64,000 nt of DNA from the NCBI RefSeq assembly GCF_037975245.1, contig NC_092582.1, forward strand, positions 9,141,501-9,205,500. Direction: 5' to 3'. Below, piece after piece: positions 53,397 through 64,000 of this stretch (its first letter is position 1; each line of letters starts with the position of its first letter). This DNA comes from Apostichopus japonicus. Taxonomy: Eukaryota > Echinodermata > Holothuroidea > Aspidochirotida > Stichopodidae. The position numbers were made by a program, and so were the translations under genes. Under the pieces are notes generated by a model that did not search any database, was not told where the DNA came from, and worked only from the letters and a program-made list of their open reading frames with translations.

Positions 53397-53484
53397 TAGA
53401 ATAGAGAGGTAAATGTTAAAACGGCTTGCCATACACCCCCTCCCACCCCAAATCAAATTCGGCTCCTACGACTATGCCAACTGG

Positions 53485-56400
53485 TGCCTATTTCGACCCC
53501 TTGATCTAATATTCGGGTTCAATTGGGAAATCCATGTGTGTTTTATATGTACGAAGCAAATGTTGGTTGGGGGTTTCTTCCGTCTCTTGTATATGCACCT
53601 ATAAACAGGTGTGACAACGATATGCTTTCTACCCGCAAGTCTCACTTGCTTGAAGGGTGTTGCCAGAATAGTTCAGCCCCTTTTTATTGAATAGGAATAA
53701 TTCCCAACTAAGTGTATGGCGTATAGCAGTCGACTTGTTTGCAGGCGTAACACGTCAAAATACTACATATGCGTTACATGTAGTGCAGTACACTAAATCA
53801 AACTTGTGTACAGTGTTACTGTTAGGATGGCCTAACCATGATGAACATATCGTAACAATACTGAATTTTTAACTTAAATTTATACTAACACAGTTGGAAA
53901 CAACAGCTGTATCCGGTAGAATCACGACAGGCGAAAACGACGATAGTATTGACGACCTTTTCCTCAAGTAATCGAACTCATCACGACAAGTTGGAGGTGA
54001 TTTTAAGGGACAGCTCATTATGGAAGAATTCTATGCAATTTAAATAGCCCAACTTCCCAAAGCCAACGTCATTGGTAACATAAGTGGTGAACTCTGGACT
54101 AGTGTATCACGTATTTTGTAGCCTAACGTTAAGCTTATCCTAATGATACCTTACGCTTACACATAGGCCGTAGCTGTGCCTGTTTTGAGATTTTTAAGGC
54201 TACTGTTTTTCGGCACAAACATAGCCTACTTGTTAGGTATATTTTCAAAGAAACAATCACAGCTATTGTTCGCATTGTTGTTTGTTAGTGTTTATATTTT
54301 ACTTGTACTAGGCCCAGACATAGATCGCATAATGCCCAACACTGGGTAGCCTAACTAACAACAGGCTTGTACTAGCCTAATTATGGCCTTAGGACAAGTT
54401 AGGCACTGTAGCTCAGAAGAATATACTGTAGCCTTAACTAGTAAATGCCACTGCCAGCCAAAAATAAAAATTGTGATTGCAGAGACTTATAAATCAGGCT
54501 TGGCTTGGACTGCTGTAGTACTAGCCTGCAGTAGGCCTACACGTCTAAAATGAAATGGGGGGGGGGGCTGTGTCATTCCGTCATCAGTACATTCACCATA
54601 GAAAATGTGCTCTTTCCGCCATGGAAAAAGTACCATTCCGTCATGTTACTCTGATGGCGTTAAAGCCCTTTTGTATGGCGAAAAGAGCACATTATTGTGG
54701 GTGCACCATTGGCCCATATGCACTGTATATTGCTTTGCTTCACACTACCTAGGCTAGCAAAATCCACAAATCTTGGCATGTATTAAACATCTGTGCCTGG
54801 CAACTTAGACATAGAAGTGGTGGGAAAGGTCCAACAATTTGCGCCTGGGTACCTGTTTGCTAATTTCGGATGGTCCTCTGGGTACCCATTCATTATGCAT
54901 TCAACCTAAAACCCAACTAGGCCTAGGCCTATAATATAAGGTCATAAATAAGCCTAATGTTACTACGTATAAAGGCTATGCAGGCCTCCAGTCTCGTATA
55001 TTGTAAGACTGTAAACAACTGTTCACTAAACCTGTGAACTGATTTATAGAGCAAGGCTGCCTATTTATATTTACTACTTAGGGCCAAAACTTTTTACAAT
55101 CAGTACATGAATATTTTCCCTGAGTGGTGATTTTTAGTGATTTAGGAAAATGTTTATTAACTTGCAAGAGTGCTGCTCTACAGCCTTCCTAGCCTAACAG
55201 TGAAATTGTCCCATTGGACAAGCTACTGTACTTATGAAAATGTGCACTGCATGATGGAAGAATTCCTAAAAGCATTTTTAGGGATGTATTTGTCTTACAA
55301 TTGACTATCTTGACAATTTACAACATTTTTTGCAAAACCCAAAACTTTCTTAAAACATGAAAGTTACGGCACTTATACGGTACCACGATATCATGCAGTT
55401 TTCCTTAGGCTTATAGCCAACCTGTTCCATCATTGCTATGCACTAAAGGCTGTTGCTCCAGGAGGTTATGGCTATTTATAGATTAGTAGTTCGAAAGTCC
55501 GTAGACACTACATCAATCAACCCTGATTGTTTTAATGGTGATGTTCGGTGTGTAATTATGGACCAATCACATGTTACTTGATTCTTTCAAGTATGGAAAA
55601 GTTCTGTTCAACTTTTGTGATCCGACAACAAAGTCTGAGTTATCACATTTTAGCAACCCATACATTCCAAGTGTTGTCTAGTGACCTATTAAGGACCCCC
55701 CTGAAGGGAGGGGACGGGAGAAGGCCGGGTACCCCAATAGTTTTCACATCAATTATTTTCACACGGACCTGGTGCTTTCATAGTCAATGTCAACATTACT
55801 AAGCACTGGTCTGACTCCAGTGCTCCCATCCCCCTACCTCCACCTCCTCCCAAAACCAAATCTGAAACTTGTCACAGGGTTTCAACCACTCCATTGTTTT
55901 TCTAGGCAAAGTGTATAATAAGAACTTTAGGACATTCATAAATGTCCCATGATACATTTGTGTGAATCATCAAAGTTGAATGGAAGTACTCAAGTATATT
56001 GTTACTTTGCAGGTAGACAGTTACAGTACTAGTAGGAAACATGCTTTGGTAAGTTCGGATGCATCTAGTCGACACCATTAAACATCTCTATTGTATTATG
56101 CTTCTCCCTTCTTGTAATCATTTGTTGTCTCTTTCATAATTAAGCATCGTGCTCTTCCTCACAAATGAAAAAAAAACAACCAGTCTGCTTTCTCTTGTCA
56201 AATGTTTGTGGTGGGAATGTGCTTGGCTTTTGTAAAATGTTTCCTTTAGAAGGTATGCACTGTACATAAAATGCATCTTTCATATTTTTCTAAATAACAG
56301 GCTGACTCTATAATCCATTTGGCTGCCAAAAATTTGAGTTTGAAGTGAATGTTTGACAAAATTTCACTAAATTTCATGAGATGTACACCACATGTAGCAG

Positions 56401-59400
56401 TATCCATTTTCACTGTTTGGTTAGCTCTGTACAATGAAAACAGATCTTTAATGCAGGTGATATTAATACATCACACATGTAATCATGGAGGTACCTCCAT
56501 GATGTAATGTATATGCTGCATAACCTCTTTTGTGGTGCAATGATATGAGTGTAAAGTATGTACAGCATTGATAGTATGCAGGGAATAAGTAAGTGTTACT
56601 TAGTGCAGAATTGAAGGCTATGAACTTGGGTCTCTTAAAATTACTATGTGTTCCTGTGTACCAAAACTGCTATCTTTGCACTTGTATAGCAATTTGCTCA
56701 TTTTGCATAGCATTTTGTGATGCAATAACGAATAGATTGTTCACTGGTATGATGTATAGGTATCGAAGCAAGAGAAGCTGAATCAAAGATGAATAGGTCA
56801 TGCCTAGGTGATTTTCTAAATAGAAACAGGTTCAAATTTCATAATGAAGTATTATTGCCTTGATGTTTACTATCCTTCTTTGAAATGATTTTTTTGGTTT
56901 CATGAGAAACCCATAGGTTTGCCCTACCAAAAATGATAAAGTATATATATTGGAAAGGAAACTTTGACTATGGTTTAGCTTTAAATTGGAGTGTGTAACT
57001 TTTTTATTTTTACATGTGAAAAACTTATCACAAGATCAGCTCGAAACCAATAGACTTAGTAAAAGGTGCAGTAGCCTGCTTGACCCACTGAGCCTATGGA
57101 AATAGACTTAGTTAACAAAAGTGTTGGGTTTCACAGGCAAAGAAGTAAGGAAACATGACAGAGAATAAGAACATTGAAATGTGATCTATAACACTGAATT
57201 GAACATTGTATGTTAAACTACCGTTGGTTTGAAAAGTCTGTTATTGTTAATCCAAATCCCTTGAAATGTTCCTGAAACTTGACATCACTCTCTACACACC
57301 AGTTGCAGTGGACACAGTTCCTCAGTGGCTTGAAGTGGTTCAAAAAATGTTCACATATCAGTTTTCAAAATTGCAAAACTTATCTACTGAAAATTATCGC
57401 TGTTATTTACTGCCAGGAAATTTTCAACAGTTGGTTGAAGTCATTTCTCCATGTAGTGGTTTCCCTCTATGTCTTGCTGTCATTTGGTGTTGCAAACTTG
57501 TGTGCTGTTCAAGTCCTTCATAGTTTAGTTTCTTGTAGTTTGATTGAACCAGTGCTCAGAAAAATCTTGATTAATCATTAAGTTGATAAGACTAGTTGTC
57601 CAGTGCAGTCAGTGAATTGATGCATATTACTTTGGAATGTGTAAAACTTTGTGAAACATGTTCTGACAACCCTTGATAATGTCTAAATGTGTGTTTCATG
57701 TATTCACTGAAAGTTCTTCTGAAATTATGGTCTACCAAACTGTAAGCAAATCCAAAATGTGGAAAAAATGTACATGGGATGGCCTCCCACAAGAAGTGTA
57801 AGCCATTCGGCTGTGGTTGCCTAATGACACAAAATTACTGCCTTTTAGCCTGGTATGTTACTGTACACATTAAAAGCTGATAAATGGAAGTAGGTGGACG
57901 ACTGGCTGTCTTGCATGCAGACTAGAAGTTTATTAGCTCATCAGAAGTAACAAAAAAATCTTGAAAAAATAAAATTGTATGGCCTCAAATCTTAAAATTT
58001 AAATGTAGGATACAAATTTATTAAGGACAAAAGGTGTTTGATAGATCATCATGATCATCAATTGGTGTTTTGTGGTATGCAGAGGTTAACTTTTAACAAT
58101 GCTTTTTGAGTTCCATAGTGGGCATTTATTCCAAACATGCCAAGTGTTACTCAAATTTATATGATAATTGAACACAAGACTTAGAAACTAGAAAACTCTT
58201 CTGGAAGTTTTCTCTGCAGTTTGATGCCCAGACTTTTCATAGATTAAAGCAGTAAATACACTAACAAAAATTTAAAATTCTAGACAAATGTTTGACTTTC
58301 AAACTTCAACAAAAGCTTTTTCTACAAATGACAGGTAACTTTTTATCTTAAGTCCCCCCCCAAAATGTAAGGTATGAACACTATCACCAACTTTTAGCTC
58401 ATAATAAAAAAATGTTTGGTCTGAGTATTGACAATCCTGTCTGTGTTTTCAAGTTTTGATAATATTGTCCTTTAACAGTTTTAAACATGGAACAGTACAA
58501 TGAAAACCTCACTGTTCATGTCCCTACATGTATTGAAACACTGTATGAAAGACAATATTAACTAATCTCAATAACTTTATTTGATTTTTAATGTTTTCCC
58601 TTTTCCCATATTTTTATCTCTCTCTTTTTGATGTGTTTTTGTGTCAGTGTGTGTTGAGATGACATCACCCTGTACAGGATATATGGGTGTGGCAGATGTG
58701 AATGTCTATATTACTAGAGTAAATTTCCTCTTGGGATATCTATTAGCTGGTAGATTTGTTTGCCATCCCTCCAGTATTTTCAGTGCAGCTGCTGAGAGTA
58801 AACAGAGAACGCTTGTTTGGTTTGTCCTGCTTTGGCATTATAACGTCAAGTGTAATGAAAGTTTGCGCTTCATTGAGTCTGCCTATTGTTTTGTATGCTT
58901 TTGATCTATAGCAGATTTCTACTGCCATTAGGTAGTCAATATTGGTCTTTATCAGTTGAAATTAATAGCAGAGGAATGATAGATTATGTTTTAAAGTACA
59001 TTATATTGTCTACTTGCCAAGGTAGGGAAACGTTAAATTGTATTAGTTGTTGGTACCAAATAGTATGGTAGTACTGTATAAACTCCAATGGGAGGATATG
59101 TATGCATGCCCAGCAGGGAAAAGTTTATAGAAATCTTATCTGGATGTGGGGGCAAAAAAATGTCGCCAAATAACAACAAATGACCATGATGATCCGGGCA
59201 GTACACAGTAGGAGAGATGTTTAGAACTGGGGAATGACACATCACCTTTGCACCACAAAAACTCTCCTTTAAATAGAACCACAAAAAACAAGGTTTAATC
59301 AATAGAAAAAAATTGAAGAAAAAAAAACACTGTGTTGATGACGTACATACATTGAGAGAGAACTTTTCTAAAATAGTGTAAACAGTGTTAACAAAGTTTT

Positions 59401-59985
59401 AGCAAACAGTGCTCCTAATCACATAATGACACTTAATTAAACTATGCAGCCTTCAAGTTTTGCAATGATGCACCCCACCTTCACCCACTTCTAGAAAGAA
59501 AACTTAGATATATTTGAGTTAATACCAATAGCTGAGCTGATATCAGAAAAAACATAATTTACATAACCAAAAAAAATTCCTTTGTATTACATTATGAATT
59601 GCTCTATTTTTATGACCAGTACTATATCACTTTACAGTATCTTTTCACAATATTTCCAGAAATCTTTAATAAGTTTTGTACAGTAACATCCAGGGACAAG
59701 AAGGAGAGTGAATGATACCATTGGTAGAAAATTAGAGTATCTTGCTTCGTTTGTTGCATCGTCAATAATCATATTAATTAGCTAGTATCATTCCTTTTGT
59801 GCCATTGCTTCATTACCACTGCTGAAAAATGCTTGAAGCTTACCCTTGTCTGCACAGATTCATTACAACATTTAAAAAAATAAATCCATTTAAGAAGAAA
59901 TATTGTATTGAGTTTTGAGGTGACCCTGTAGTAAAAATCAGAGCTTGTTGACTGTTAAGATCAAGGCACAAACTTGGGTGAATTG
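53485..59985. other. Long stretch without a supported gene
   Basis: I see no splice-bounded exon, SINE head or transposon ends that I can support here. Small features only: poly-G at about 54558, C/G-rich patches at 55695-55730 and 55825-55860. It could be the 5' region or a first intron of the SEC16-like gene, whose 5' untranslated exons I could not locate. Confidence 0.35.
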
Positions 59986-59993
59986 GTATAGTC

Positions 59994-60357
59994 TCCTGGT
60001 ATTCAAACTGTTTGGCTTGGTGACCCCAAATTTTACCTTCGTCGATTTTCGAATGTTGTGGACTGGAAAGGGGTGAATGAGGAGATAACCTCCCACCCCT
60101 CCATTAATCCCCCATGCCTCCCCTCCCCATTGAGACTTTTGATATGGTTAAGCATTAAGGGTGCTTTATTGCAAAATGGTGTTACATTTGCAACCTTTGA
60201 AGTTATACTGTACAGTAAGTTCATGTTTCAAGATTTTTCCACTTTTTTTCCCCACAAATATCAGCAATCTGCTTTGTCATGCAAACTTTTTTGGCAACCC
60301 TCCAATTTATTTTGGTGACCATCAAAAGGGTTGCGACCCCTACTTTGAATACCAGGG
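59994..60357. mobile_element. hAT-like MITE with 8-bp target duplication
   Basis: GTATAGTC lies before (59986-59993) and after (60358-60365) a 364-bp segment whose ends are inverted: TCCTGGTATTCAAA on the left and CCCTGGTATTCAAA on the minus strand from the right. GGGGTCGCAACCCTTTTGAT near the right end is the kind of sequence often seen in hAT ends. No coding capacity. Confidence 0.75.
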
Positions 60358-60365
60358 GTATAGTC

Positions 60366-61307
60366 CATATCATCTTTAGCATGAAAGTGCACATACAGTA
60401 AAATGGGTAGTGGACTGCCATTGTTTGATTATTCTATACCACAGTAAGTATCATTCTTTCTAAGGTTGTGAGCTCCTTGCCAAGCCCCAAAAGACATTTA
60501 AAGTTCATTTTCTCTGCATTTTCTCATATTCTGTGTATGTTAAATACCTTGTGTGTAACTTGCATGTGGTACAAGTGAATCAATGGGTAAAACAAACAAA
60601 TGGTTAAACAGTTTTTTTTTATTTCTGCTAGAGGTGGCTACTATGGTATTTGGAGTATTAATTTATTACTTGCATGTTCAAATGTACCATTAATGTGGTA
60701 TAAAAATAGCTCTGCATGTAGTTAGTGCAATTAAATGGTCACAATGTTTGTAATATCTTCTCAAATTACTAGTGTCTAGTGACTTTTGTTTTTCAGCTTT
60801 ATTGGGGAGGGGGCAGGGGAGGGGAGGGGAGGTGGAGATACACAAACTACACTTTGAGAAATAGGATAGCACTATTTTGAGAGTTAGTTCAATCTCCATG
60901 CCAACATCACTTCCAATTATCAGCAAGACTGTAACTAATAAGTAAAACAATCTTAACTTGAAAATAATCCCAAATTAATCCTTTTCATGATCTGGTTCCT
61001 AATCGTAAAGTGACCCTCTTCATGTTTTGGTATTTGACCACATTATACCGACTCGTTTTGCGGAACCGACAAATGGGCAGAGCATCGCTGTACTTCATCG
61101 TCAAACATGGCTGAACAAAACAAAAACGAAAAAAGATTGGATGAGATAAAGGAAACAGAGATGGCAAATTAATCTGTGCTGTTATTCTACTTATTCTGAC
61201 AACTGTCCTGGATTGTTGATTATTACAACAACCAAAAATCATTATTTTTGATGAAAGTAACTTGATATTTTCTATAACATGTCTGTCTTGTGTTTTTCCT
61301 CCTACAG
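60366..61307. other. Upstream of SEC16-like coding start, nothing clear
   Basis: No gene supported. The minus-strand frame 60985-61494 (169 codons) is the longest closed frame here, but it runs across the first SEC16-like coding exon and its splice sites, and its peptide shows no recognisable domain. Probably intron or 5' UTR. Confidence 0.35.
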
Positions 61308-61309
61308 AT

Positions 61310-64000
61310 ATGTCAGGTAATGAAAATGTCTCTAACCAGCAATATCCTGGATCAGCATATAATAAAGGTTGGTTGGTTGCTTCTTTATTCTTCCCTCTCT
61401 TATTATTAAACTCACTGAAAAGACAAAAATATGTGTATTTGCAATTGGCAACCTTCTGGGTTGTTTTATCAAAGCATAATAGTTTGAACATCACAGTTGG
61501 GGAAAAGGACTTGAATACTTTGTGTAAAGTTCATCTAAATGAAAGAACATATAATGTTAATCGTGTTTTTTTGCAATTTATATCAAATTGTCTAGTGTTT
61601 GGATAGTATTATAATACAGAACTGCTCTATGCCAAGCTGTGTTTCATCTAACCAGTATAGAATTACATTGTAGCTATGCATCTGTTTTAATTTATGTTGC
61701 CTGTTTACACTTGCTATGCTACTCCTATTATCTTTTTTTTCATGAATTGTTTTAGTTGATAGGTAAAGACCCTTGCATGTCATGTGATTTTATGTTAATA
61801 TATATATTTGTTATCTTGTAGGTCATCAGGGGGGACATCAGGGGAGACAACAGGGGAGAGGTGGTGCAGATTTCTTCAATACATTACCTCAGCCACCACC
61901 ATTTTCCCAACCACAAGTAGCACCATCACAGCACACTCCTTATTCCTCCATGAATCCCGCTTTTCAGCCACAAGGACCACCAGTTTTCTACAACCCTATG
62001 GATTACCAGAAACCTGCTGGAAATACCCTGCCCATCACCAACCATCAGGAGACTCCCTGGCAACCAGGACCGCACCCTCCTAATGGAGTGGATAACAATG
62101 GGTATTCAAATCCAGGGTGGAACCAATCCGGTGGCTTTGCTAACCACTACGCAAACGACAGTGCCAACCACGGACATTCACTCTATGGTGACGAAAGACA
62201 CCATGACGTAGCTGGTCATCAGGGGTGGCATGGGAATCAAGGTGATGGTATGCATCCTCATTACCCAGATCAAGGGAGGTACCATAATCCCCAAGCCGAC
62301 CACCCTGAAATTAATTATCAACAGCAATTTGAACCTGGAAATCCGCTAGGAGGAGAATTCCAGCCTGGTTACCAGCCCAACCCACACCCGTCACAAGTGC
62401 CAAATGCAGAGGCAGACAACGAATCTGTTTCGTCAAGTGGTGGCGGTCTGTCGGGATTCTTCCATGACAGAGATGAAGATGATGTTGATTTAGTGAATCC
62501 CAAAGGAAAAGATTCAGTGGTTGATAGGAACAACCCCAACAAGGGTCTATCTGGCCCCGACATTATACCAGCAGCTTCTCAAGATTCCAGTTTGGAACAT
62601 ACCAAGCCAGAGCTCCCACTCAATAACCTTATCGAGGGAATTCCGGGCGGTTTAGCCGAGAGCCACGTCGGCAGTCTACCCCCCGATCTAGGTCAAAGGC
62701 CACATGGCCATGGAGATATATCACAACAACCACAACCACACATGTATGCTTTTGGTCAAGGAAATAGCCAAGAATTTGGTTTAAGGACAGATTTAGACTT
62801 GAATTCTTCGCCATCTGAACCTCACTTAAATCTGGGACCGAGTGGTCCTCAACAAGATCCAGGGGGAAGTGGTTTTGGTATAGGACATCATAATCCTGCA
62901 TCACCATTGGCAGGAGATGGGGCATTGAGGACTGCTGAAGTACCACCTCTAGGTGGTGGTGTTGGTGATGGGGCAATACCACAATCTGCTGATACAGCAG
63001 GAATGCCTGAAATTGTAAAGCAGAGTAGTCTCGTTAATCCAAGTGAAGGACAGGGATTTGGTGGACGACCAAGGACCCAGAGCAGTGACCTCATTTCTGA
63101 CATTGAGGATTCCAGCAAGGCTGCTTACATGGAGGGTCAGCCTCCTCCTGCCAGGGACGATGCAAGTGAAACACCATCGGTCCGGCCTAATCCTCCTCAT
63201 TCAGTGACCCCTGGATCTGGCGATCCAAGCGAACATTTACCTGCGGATTCCCCTCGCGGTCTGATCTCTGATGATGACAATAGAACTGAAAGTCATCCCA
63301 GTGGAGTTGTGGGGGGTGTGATGGAGAGCCACCCGGATCTGTCTGCTAGTGTTCCCAGTGCGGGTCAAATATCAAAACCAGATATAACTAATGTCAATTC
63401 AAGTGACAAACCAACGGTTTCACCTCTGGGACCGTCCAGTTTGACCACGACTCTACCGACTCTGTCTGATCTAGACACCAGTCACACCAGTGCCTTTCGT
63501 AGCATTTCGGGCAGACACACGCCAAAGCAGACCTCGGCCGTCAACCCTTCGCCTCCCTTGTGGTCGACCGGAGTCCCTTCTACTGCTGGTAACATCCTTC
63601 TGGCACCCGCACTCTCTCAGCCTTCCATTATGCCTGTGTTGCATCCTTCTCCAGTGAAATTACAGCCCAAGTCGCAATCCAGCATGAGCCAGCCTGGTCC
63701 GATGCCCCTGAGGGCAACCGCAGATGCACTTGGACCGGGGAGCCAGTCAGGCATACCTGTAAGTAATGTCGCTCCACTTACTCAACAGATGGGGGCCATG
63801 CAGATAGCCCCAGGCGATACCAGTGGCTTACCTACCACTGGTGGTACGGAGCAAACCCAACAGCCACCAACTAGTCAACCAACATTTGATTTTGGAAAGC
63901 CATACCACACTCTATCTTCTACAGCCAGTTCACTGATGGCACCACAGCCTTCCTCACAAGGAGAGGTGGTAACATCTCAGGAGTCAGTAGTTGGGACTGG
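61310..64000 (+). CDS. SEC16A: SEC16-like COPII scaffold, N-terminal part (partial)
   Basis: First coding exon 61308-61367 (acceptor CCTACAG, ATG at 61310), then an exon from 61822 that stays open to the window end: 745 residues so far. MSGNENVSNQQYPGSAYNK joins GHQGGHQGRQQGRGG with matching phase. The protein is disordered, rich in Pro, Ser, Gly, Asn and Gln, as in the N-terminal half of SEC16A. Two short blocks resemble human SEC16A: GGGLSGFFHDRDEDDVDL (human GALAMFFQGGETENEEN) and AGNILLAPALSQP (human GGNVLLAPAAPAL). SEC16 marks ER exit sites and scaffolds SEC23/24 and SEC13/31. The conserved central domain would lie beyond 64000, so identity rests on weak matches. A GTAAGT at 63760 inside the exon could be an alternative donor. 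Another disordered scaffold cannot be excluded. Confidence 0.7.

Larger units (their letters stand above)
51541..53433. mobile_element. Foldback-type element with two CTTAAG repeat arms
   Basis: Both ends read TATGGCAAGCCGTTTTAACA inward, then TTTACCTCTCTATTCTACTT, an inverted match of over 50 bases. The left arm (51578-52060) and right arm (52981-53396) consist of CTTAAG-centred near-palindromes at a step of about 21 bp. The 900-bp centre has no recognisable transposase. A third copy of the end sequence (TATGGCAAGCCGTTATAACA) lies inside at 52074. CACCCC stands on both sides (51535-51540 and 53434-53439), a possible 6-bp target duplication; TA at the very ends would be an alternative. Long inverted arms built of short tandem repeats are the hallmark of foldback elements (Drosophila FB, sea urchin TU). 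Confidence 0.85.
51030..53476. mobile_element. Older hAT-like element split by a later insertion
   Basis: Left end CATAGGCGTAGGAG (51030) and, on the minus strand, right end CATAGTCGTAGGAG (53476) are inverted copies, similar to the ends of the MITE at 41734-42097. Flanking octamers CCGACTAG (51022-51029) and CCAACTGG (53477-53484) agree at 6 of 8 positions, consistent with a decayed 8-bp target duplication. Its own sequence is 51030-51540 plus 53434-53476; the rest is the foldback element. Confidence 0.6.

Noticed and set aside
51541-53433. CRISPR or bacterial-type repeat array
   Set aside because: Units are contiguous palindromes with 2-3-bp linkers and no spacers, in an inverted-repeat element of an animal genome.
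60985-61494. 169-codon minus-strand frame
   Set aside because: It overlaps the first SEC16-like coding exon and its splice sites, has no recognisable domain and no splice or promoter support.
62369-63200. Minus-strand open frames opposite the SEC16-like exon
   Set aside because: The plus strand has a continuous 2179-base frame with SEC16-like motifs; the antisense frames are by-products of its composition.

Overview
The window is animal genomic DNA: AT-rich, intron-rich, with spliced genes that read like vertebrate orthologues, many tRNA-headed SINEs and many short inverted-repeat transposons. ATF6, ZGPAT, SEC22 and a SEC16-like gene look like invertebrate deuterostome versions of the human genes. 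An echinoderm (for example a sea cucumber) is my best guess, from repeat style only; I cannot prove the species. Gene models were built by eye from splice sites and reading frame. For the three complete genes the exon lengths sum exactly to whole codons with phases that agree.

Layout. 1-2990: repeats, an unidentified possible last exon on the minus strand (511-812), a SINE and a transposon relic. 2999-22115 (+): ATF6-type ER-stress transcription factor, 14 coding exons, 773 residues. Its introns hold a telomere-like repeat block, a hAT-type MITE, a 47-bp minisatellite that begins at a 5' splice site, SINEs and a TTAA-flanked MITE. 22116-26316: ATF6 3' region and ZGPAT promoter. 26317-38370 (+): ZGPAT (CCCH finger plus G-patch), 13 coding exons, 563 residues, followed at once by an 18-copy 23-bp repeat. 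38371-43685: convergent 3' ends and a MITE. 43686-47723 (-): SEC22 R-SNARE, 5 coding exons, 215 residues. 47724-61309: long divergent intergenic or 5' region, carrying the most striking structure in the window, a foldback-type element at 51541-53433. 61310-64000 (+): start of a SEC16-like gene, running off the window.

How the genes relate. ATF6 is an ER membrane sensor that must travel from ER to Golgi in COPII carriers to be cut by site-1 and site-2 proteases. SEC16 organises COPII exit sites and SEC22 is the R-SNARE of ER-Golgi carriers, so three of the four identified genes act in the early secretory pathway. ZGPAT is a nuclear repressor and splicing-associated protein. Whether this neighbourhood is more than chance cannot be told from one window.

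Most unusual: 42 CTTAAG-centred near-palindromes spaced about 21 bp apart in two arms of an inverted-repeat element, itself nested in an older hAT-like element; a minisatellite that repeats a splice donor 12 times with a trimeric higher-order pattern; a very basic insert in the predicted ER-luminal domain of ATF6; and an overlapping upstream ORF on ATF6.
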